Source of the DNA: an uncultured Collinsella sp.
GTDB lineage: Bacteria > Actinomycetota > Coriobacteriia > Coriobacteriales > Coriobacteriaceae
NCBI GenBank assembly: GCA_958427975.1
Contig: CAUAEH010000038.1
Span: 1-18,949 of the forward strand
Reading direction: 5' to 3'
DNA: 18,949 nucleotides
Shown here: piece by piece, positions 15,034 through 18,949 of the stretch
Numbering within the stretch: position 1 is the stretch's first letter
Layout: each line of letters opens with the position of its first letter
The notes under the pieces: generated by a model
What the model was told of the DNA's origin: nothing
Seen by the model: only the letters and a program-made list of their open reading frames with translations
The model's database searches: none
Program-made: the position numbers and the translations under genes

Positions 15034-16852
15034 AGTCGGCGTAGGTGAAGGTCGTGACGTCGAACATGCCCTCGGGGCGAATGCGGAGCGTCGGGATGAC
15101 CGGCAGGGGCAGGAAGATGATGCCCATGATGGGGTCGAGCGGCGGCTCAATACCCATGGCGCGCGCCTTGACCATAAAGTCGTCGTGCTGCGCGGCAACG
15201 TCCTCGGCCGTGCCTTCGCTCATCAGGCCACCGAGCGCCAGCGGAATGCGCGCCACGACCTCGCCGTTGCGCACCAGCACGTGACCGCCCTGGCCCACGG
15301 CCTCAACGGCGGCCATCATATCGGCGGCGTTGTCGCCCACGACGCACACGTTATGCGAATCGTGGCCGATCGTGGAGGCGATGGCACCGCCCGTGATGGT
15401 AAAGCCGCGAACCCAGCCGCGACCGATATGCTTGCCGACAAGACCCAGGCCCGCAGGACCGTCGCCGTCGGCGCCCTCGGCCTGCAGCGACACGCAGCGG
15501 CCATGGCGCTCAATCAGCATAATACGGCGCAGGCCCTCGGCGCTCTCGGGACGAACCATGCCCGTGATGGCCTTGCCCGGCACCACGTCAATCACGGCCT
15601 CGCCTGGCTTAAAGGCATAGTCGAATACGTCGAGCGAAAGCTTCGGCAGCTTAACGGAGGCGCGCAGTTCATCGGCAAGGGCCGCAACCTCGGCCATCTC
15701 GGGTGCAATCTCGCCCACAAAGGTGCCGTCCTGCGCCACCAGAGCACCGGCAGCATAAACACGATGTGGAGCCTTGGCAAACGTCAGGTCATCGAGCAAC
15801 AGCAGGTCGGCACGCTTACCCGGGGCGATGGCGCCACGCAGCTCGTGCGGGTCGCGGCAACCGTGGTCCAGGCCAAACGCCTCGGCCGTGGACAGGGACG
15901 CCATAGAGATGGCAACCACGGGGTCAATACCGGCCTCGATAGCCACGCGGCAGGCATTGTCGATCATGCCGGTCGAAAGCGCGTCGGAGGGAGCACGGTC
16001 GTCGGTCGCAAAGCAGCAGCGGCGGGCGCGCGCGGGATTATCTAGCAGCATCGGCGACAGGTTGGCCAGATCATGGCTGCACGTACCTTCGCGTAGCATC
16101 ACATACATGCCGCGGGACAGCTTGTCGAGTGCCTCCTCCGGAATCGTCGACTCATGATCAGCGATAATGCCCGCCACGGCATAGGCGTTGAGGTCCTTGC
16201 CGGCAACGAGTGGGGCATGACCGTCGACCTGTTTGGACGGCGTCTGGTTGGCAGCGTCGATACGAGCACAGGTCTCGGGATCGGCCATAAAGACGCCCGG
16301 CAGGTTCATCATCTCGCCCAGGCCAAAGACATCGTCCGGATGCTCGGCAAAAAACGCCTGCATATCGGCAGCGGTGATGACGGCACCGGCCTGCTCGTCG
16401 GGCAGTGCGGGCACACACGAGGGCATCATGTACTTGATGGAAATAGGAGCGCGACGACCATCCTCGATCATAAAGCGCAGGCCGTCGAGCCCCGCCACGT
16501 TGGCGATCTCGTGGCTGTCGGCAATGGCGGTAGTGGTACCGCGCGTCGCCGCCATGCGCGCATACTCGGCAGGGCGGATGTTCGAAGACTCGATATGCAG
16601 ATGTCCGTCGATAAAGCCGGGGGCGAGATAGCGGCCCTGGCAATCGATGACCTCGGTAGCCTCATACGTACCGGCGGCATCGTCGCGACCATCGTAGAGC
16701 ACACCGACGATCACGCCATCCTTGACGGCAACGCTACCGGGCGCCACACGCTGACCGTACACATCGACGATCTGCGCGTTGGCAAACAGCGTGTCGACGG
16801 GCACGCGACCCTCGGCGGCCTCGATCACAGACCTCATGACCTCAACGGACAT
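15032..16852 (-). CDS. ade: Adenine deaminase
   Basis: Adenine deaminase converts adenine to hypoxanthine and ammonia in purine salvage; it is a cytosolic metal-dependent amidohydrolase. The 606-residue product has the metal-binding GHLHIESS (H84, H86), then ADSHEIANV (111-119; most relatives have DPHEIANV), GLGEMMN, VDGHAPL, ADHES and FATDDR in family order. The C-terminal domain shows GAIASTIGHDSHNV and the ending LPVIPTLRI. Length is normal. The frame is open upstream to 17098, but AAAGGAG 5-6 nt before ATG 16852 and the family N-terminus fix the start there. A terminator-like hairpin lies in its leader. It lies downstream of tyrS on the same strand but behind that gene's terminator, so it is probably transcribed on its own. 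Confidence 0.96.
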   Translation of the reverse strand: MSVEVMRSVIEAAEGRVPVDTLFANAQIVDVYGQRVAPGSVAVKDGVIVGVLYDGRDDAAGTYEATEVIDCQGRYLAPGFIDGHLHIESSNIRPAEYARMAATRGTTTAIADSHEIANVAGLDGLRFMIEDGRRAPISIKYMMPSCVPALPDEQAGAVITAADMQAFFAEHPDDVFGLGEMMNLPGVFMADPETCARIDAANQTPSKQVDGHAPLVAGKDLNAYAVAGIIADHESTIPEEALDKLSRGMYVMLREGTCSHDLANLSPMLLDNPARARRCCFATDDRAPSDALSTGMIDNACRVAIEAGIDPVVAISMASLSTAEAFGLDHGCRDPHELRGAIAPGKRADLLLLDDLTFAKAPHRVYAAGALVAQDGTFVGEIAPEMAEVAALADELRASVKLPKLSLDVFDYAFKPGEAVIDVVPGKAITGMVRPESAEGLRRIMLIERHGRCVSLQAEGADGDGPAGLGLVGKHIGRGWVRGFTITGGAIASTIGHDSHNVCVVGDNAADMMAAVEAVGQGGHVLVRNGEVVARIPLALGGLMSEGTAEDVAAQHDDFMVKARAMGIEPPLDPIMGIIFLPLPVIPTLRIRPEGMFDVTTFTYAD

Positions 16853-16872
16853 ACATACTCCTTTAACCGTAG

Positions 16873-16908
16873 AAAAAAGCTGCGGAGCGGACAGGCCTTC
16901 ACCGCAGC
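16873..16908 (-). promoter_or_regulatory. Terminator-like hairpin in the adenine deaminase leader
   Basis: On the minus strand GCTGCGG (16908-16902) pairs with CCGCAGC (16885-16879), followed by six T residues (16878-16873). The hairpin ends 20 nt before the ade ATG and downstream of the likely promoter, which is the layout of a transcription attenuator. I do not see the conserved core of a purine riboswitch. It could instead be a leftover terminator. Confidence 0.6.
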
Positions 16909-16920
16909 AAACCAATAGCC

Positions 16921-16950
16921 ATTGTATGCCCAAAAGGAGGCCGCCGATAA
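16921..16950 (-). promoter_or_regulatory. Predicted adenine deaminase promoter
   Basis: Minus-strand TACAAT (16926-16921) is a good -10 box. TTATCG (16950-16945) with an 18-bp spacer is a weak -35. Transcription would start near 16914, only a few bases before the terminator-like hairpin. Confidence 0.4.
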
Positions 16951-16979
16951 CATCCCTTCCGCTTAACGGCACACGCCGC

Positions 16980-17035
16980 TTGGCACAATGGAGACAGGTT
17001 GCTTTGCACCAAAAAGAAACGTCCCTAAGTGCCAA
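16980..17035. repeat. REP-like element between tyrS and adenine deaminase
   Basis: Outer arms TTGGCAC (16980-16986) and GTGCCAA (17029-17035) enclose ATGGAGACAGGTTGCTTTGC and AACGTCCC. The inner word is the third relative of the repeats at 2921-3009. Position and structure suggest a short non-coding dispersed element. Confidence 0.6.
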
Positions 17036-17094
17036 CCAGGACAACGCCGTAGGTGGAGGACGGACAGCGAGCGGACTCCAGAGCGAACAAATTG

Positions 17095-17141
17095 GCATGA
17101 AAAGAGGACGGCATAGACCTTCTGGTCATGCCGTCCTCTTT
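17095..17141 (-). terminator. Rho-independent terminator of tyrS
   Basis: On the minus strand AAAGAGGACGGCAT (17141-17128) pairs with ATGCCGTCCTCTTT (17114-17101), a perfect 14-bp stem, followed by TTCATG so that the arm end supplies a short T run. It lies 70 nt past the tyrS stop. Confidence 0.8.
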
Positions 17142-17183
17142 GAATGACAAGTTGTCGCTCTGGAGCCCGCGCAGCGTCGAGCT

Positions 17184-17211
17184 GTTACGCGGTTTGGTAA
17201 AACCGCGTAAC
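17184..17211 (-). other. 12-bp perfect hairpin at the tyrS stop codon
   Basis: GTTACGCGGTTT (17184-17195) and AAACCGCGTAAC (17200-17211) form a perfect stem with a 4-nt loop. It begins at the last base of the tyrS TAG stop. There is no T tract, so it may protect the mRNA 3' end or help termination at the next hairpin. Confidence 0.6.
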
Positions 17212-18422
17212 TAAATAAGCTTGAAGCCCTTGCGCTTGCCCACGGAGAGGGTGTCGCCCAGCTTGAGGACGCTGGGATCGATGTTGTAGCTCTTGGGAGC
17301 CACGGCCTTGCCGTTGATTTTGACACCGCCGCCGTCGATATCGCGACGGGCCTGACCGGCGCTAGCCGAAAGGCCCAGGTCCTTGAGCAGGCCGGCGAGG
17401 TAGATCTGCCCCTCGTCGTTGACGGTCAGCTCAACATGCTTCTCGGGGAAGTCGGCGAGCTGGCCCTCCTTGAACACGCGGTCGAACTCGGCCTGAGCCT
17501 CGTCGCCGGCACCGGCGCCGTGGTAGGTGTCGCACAGGTCGCGGCCCAGAGCGCGCTTGAGCTCATAGGGATCGGCGGAGCCGTCGGCCAGAGCAGCGTC
17601 GATCTTGTCGACCTCGGCCGGGGTGAGCGAGCTCGCCAGGCGGTAGTACTTGCCGATCATCTCGTCGGGGATGGACATGGTCTTGCCGAACATATCCTTG
17701 GGCGCGTCGGTCAGGCCGATGTAGTTGCCATAGGACTTGGACATCTTGCGCACGCCATCGGTGCCCTCGAGCAGCGGCATGGTGAGCGCAATCTGGGGCT
17801 CCATGCCCATCTTCTCCATGAGCTCACGGCCGGCGAGCAGGTTGAAGAGCTGATCGGTGCCGCCCATCTCCACGTCAGCCTTAATCATGACCGAATCGTA
17901 TGCCTGCATCACGGGATACAGGAACTCATGCAGGGCGATCGGCGTCTGGGACTGGTAGCGCTTGGTAAAGTCGTCGCGCTCGAGAATACGGGCGACGGTG
18001 AACTTGGAGCACACCTGCAGCAGGCCGGCCAGATCCATCGACAAGATCCAGTCGCCGTTGTGCACGATGGTGGTCTTCTCGGGATCCAGGATCTTCATGG
18101 CCTGGCTCACGTAGGTCTCGGCGTTGGCCTCGATCTGCTCCTGCGAAAGCTGCGGGCGGGTGGAGTTCTTGCCCGAAGGATCGCCGATCAGTGCGGTGCC
18201 GTTGCCGATGATGAGGGTGACGTTGTGGCCCAGGTCCTGGAACTGACGCATCTTGCGCAGGGGCACGGCATGGCCCAGGTGCAGGTCGGGGCTGGTGGGA
18301 TCGACGCCGAGCTTGATGTTGAGGGGCTCGCCCTTCTCAAGCTTCTTGCGAAGGTCGGCCTCGGGGACGATCTGCGCGGCGCCCGAGGTGATGATACGCA
18401 TTTGCTCGTCAACAGACAGCAT
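17211..18422 (-). CDS. tyrS: Tyrosyl-tRNA synthetase
   Basis: This class I aminoacyl-tRNA synthetase charges tRNA-Tyr with tyrosine. The 403-residue product has the HIGH-type motif HLGH (48-51) in GVDPTSPDLHLGHAVPL, the tyrosine-binding region QAYDSVMIKADVEMGGTDQ (173-191), and KMSKS at 226-230. An S4-like RNA-binding domain follows at about 340-403 (LLKDLGLSASAGQARRDI, GVKINGKAV). The sequence belongs to the TyrZ-like branch, not the E. coli TyrS branch. AGGAGG lies 6-7 nt before the ATG. The leader is under 100 nt, too short for a T-box, and I see none. It lies 96 bp after a U32 peptidase-family gene on the same strand. Confidence 0.96.
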   Translation of the reverse strand: MLSVDEQMRIITSGAAQIVPEADLRKKLEKGEPLNIKLGVDPTSPDLHLGHAVPLRKMRQFQDLGHNVTLIIGNGTALIGDPSGKNSTRPQLSQEQIEANAETYVSQAMKILDPEKTTIVHNGDWILSMDLAGLLQVCSKFTVARILERDDFTKRYQSQTPIALHEFLYPVMQAYDSVMIKADVEMGGTDQLFNLLAGRELMEKMGMEPQIALTMPLLEGTDGVRKMSKSYGNYIGLTDAPKDMFGKTMSIPDEMIGKYYRLASSLTPAEVDKIDAALADGSADPYELKRALGRDLCDTYHGAGAGDEAQAEFDRVFKEGQLADFPEKHVELTVNDEGQIYLAGLLKDLGLSASAGQARRDIDGGGVKINGKAVAPKSYNIDPSVLKLGDTLSVGKRKGFKLI

Positions 18423-18443
18423 TGGGTATCCTCCTTTTGCTAT

Positions 18444-18470
18444 AGCACCCTCGCCGAAAACGGCGGTGCT
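18444..18470 (-). other. Hairpin upstream of tyrS
   Basis: AGCACC (18444-18449) pairs with GGTGCT (18465-18470), with GCCG/CGGC continuing the stem around an AAAA loop and a small bulge. It ends about 8 nt before the tyrS ribosome binding site. No T tract follows directly, so it may be a weak terminator of the U32 gene or a leader stem. Confidence 0.4.
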
Positions 18471-18518
18471 GGAAGTCCATAAACTCTCTTATGATAACAA
18501 ACTGACGCGACGCAGCAT

Positions 18519-18949
18519 CTACGACAGGAAAATCCTCGTCCTGCCGCATGCGTCGATGGCAACTGGCAGACGCGTACCGTCACGCTCGACCAGATAGCGT
18601 ATCTGCCGACGACGCAAGCAGTCGCGGCAACGGACCTGCCCCGTCGCATCGGTGGCGCAGACGCCCTCGGCGGTCAGCAGGCAGTGCTCGCACACCATGA
18701 GCTCGGGACGGTCGGCGTCGACCGGACCCAAGACGCCGGGTTCAGCAGCCAGCTCGGCAATACGCTCCCTGTCATTGCTGAGCAACTCGGCAGGCAAGTA
18801 TACCCACCTCGCGCCAAGCCCGCGCAGCCAGGCAAGCGTGGCCCGATTGGCGCAGAACACCGGCGCCGCCACGTCAAACGTCGTGCCCAGCTCTCGGGCC
18901 ATCGCCACCTGCCCCAGGTTGCGGCAAACAATACGCCCGGCACGTTGCA
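18519..18949 (-). CDS. U32 peptidase-family protein, C-terminal part (5' end outside window)
   Basis: The frame is open to the right edge and ends at 18519, giving 143 residues of the C-terminal region. Visible elements are GRIVCRNLGQVAMARELG, FDVAAPVFCANRATLAWL, LGARWVYLPAELL, then LMVCEHCLL with a cysteine pattern (MVCEHC, GVC, CRDC), and the ending PVAIDACGRTRIFLS. This order matches the end of U32 family proteins, where cysteines hold an Fe-S cluster or metal. Relatives act in tRNA/rRNA hydroxylation or as collagenase-like proteins. An ATG at 18908 lies inside the domain and is not the real start. The chain stops right after RTRIFLS, slightly earlier than in many relatives. tyrS follows 96 bp downstream. 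Confidence 0.8.
   Translation of the reverse strand, partial: QRAGRIVCRNLGQVAMARELGTTFDVAAPVFCANRATLAWLRGLGARWVYLPAELLSNDRERIAELAAEPGVLGPVDADRPELMVCEHCLLTAEGVCATDATGQVRCRDCLRRRQIRYLVERDGTRLPVAIDACGRTRIFLS

Noticed and set aside
16853..17098. N-terminal extension of adenine deaminase to 17098
   Set aside because: The extra 82 residues match nothing in the family, cross the REP-like element and terminator-like hairpin, and the start at 16852 has a strong ribosome binding site.
17436..18482. Plus-strand frame (348 residues)
   Set aside because: It is antisense to tyrS and made of reversed codons; no motif is visible.
18423..18518. T-box leader before tyrS
   Set aside because: The gap is under 100 nt and no T-box sequence or specifier stem is visible.

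Overview
The window looks like a chromosomal segment of a gut-type Coriobacteriia, most likely Collinsella or a close relative. This rests on the GC-rich but not extreme coding sequence, an L31 protein with a long Ala/Lys/Glu tail, the mix of core genes, and intergenic repeats built on GGGGAC words. I assign it from recall of such genomes, not from a search.

Layout. Positions 1-2784 (minus) carry nearly all of secA, with only the last few residues cut off by the window edge. A short intergenic with repeats and an rpmE terminator follows, then rpmE (L31, minus) with a structured leader and a good promoter. Positions 3742-11017 form an accessory island bounded by two same-orientation copies of a 64-bp repeat (62/64 identical). 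On the minus strand it holds a tandem-duplicated ABC permease, its ATPase, a second ABC transporter with permease and ATPase fused, and a small tyrosine-rich secreted protein coupled to it. On the plus strand it holds a divergent DUF2975 membrane protein plus XRE regulator pair and an N-terminally truncated tyrosine integrase. To the right are core genes: an ACT-domain protein, citrate synthase with a terminator, a HAD hydrolase, a second HAD hydrolase (minus) enclosed by a 46-bp inverted repeat, adenine deaminase (minus), tyrosyl-tRNA synthetase (minus), and the C-terminal end of a U32 peptidase-family protein running off the right edge.

How the genes may work together. The island resembles a peptide-antibiotic type export/immunity locus. 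It has two complete ABC-2 transporters whose three permease halves share one NG-x-G motif. One ATPase has Glu where the Q-loop Gln normally sits, as in lantibiotic-immunity LanF proteins. The last gene of the transporter run encodes a Sec-exported 80-residue tyrosine-rich protein starting 1 nt after the fused transporter stop. The DUF2975/XRE pair has its own promoter with an overlapping palindrome, and a 22-bp-period direct repeat precedes the fused-transporter gene. The secreted protein is not recognised, so its role as bacteriocin, signal or immunity protein is inference.

The rest is ordinary housekeeping, with several regulatory structures worth checking: an rpmE leader, a terminator-like hairpin before adenine deaminase, and a hairpin that buries the ribosome binding site of the second HAD gene.
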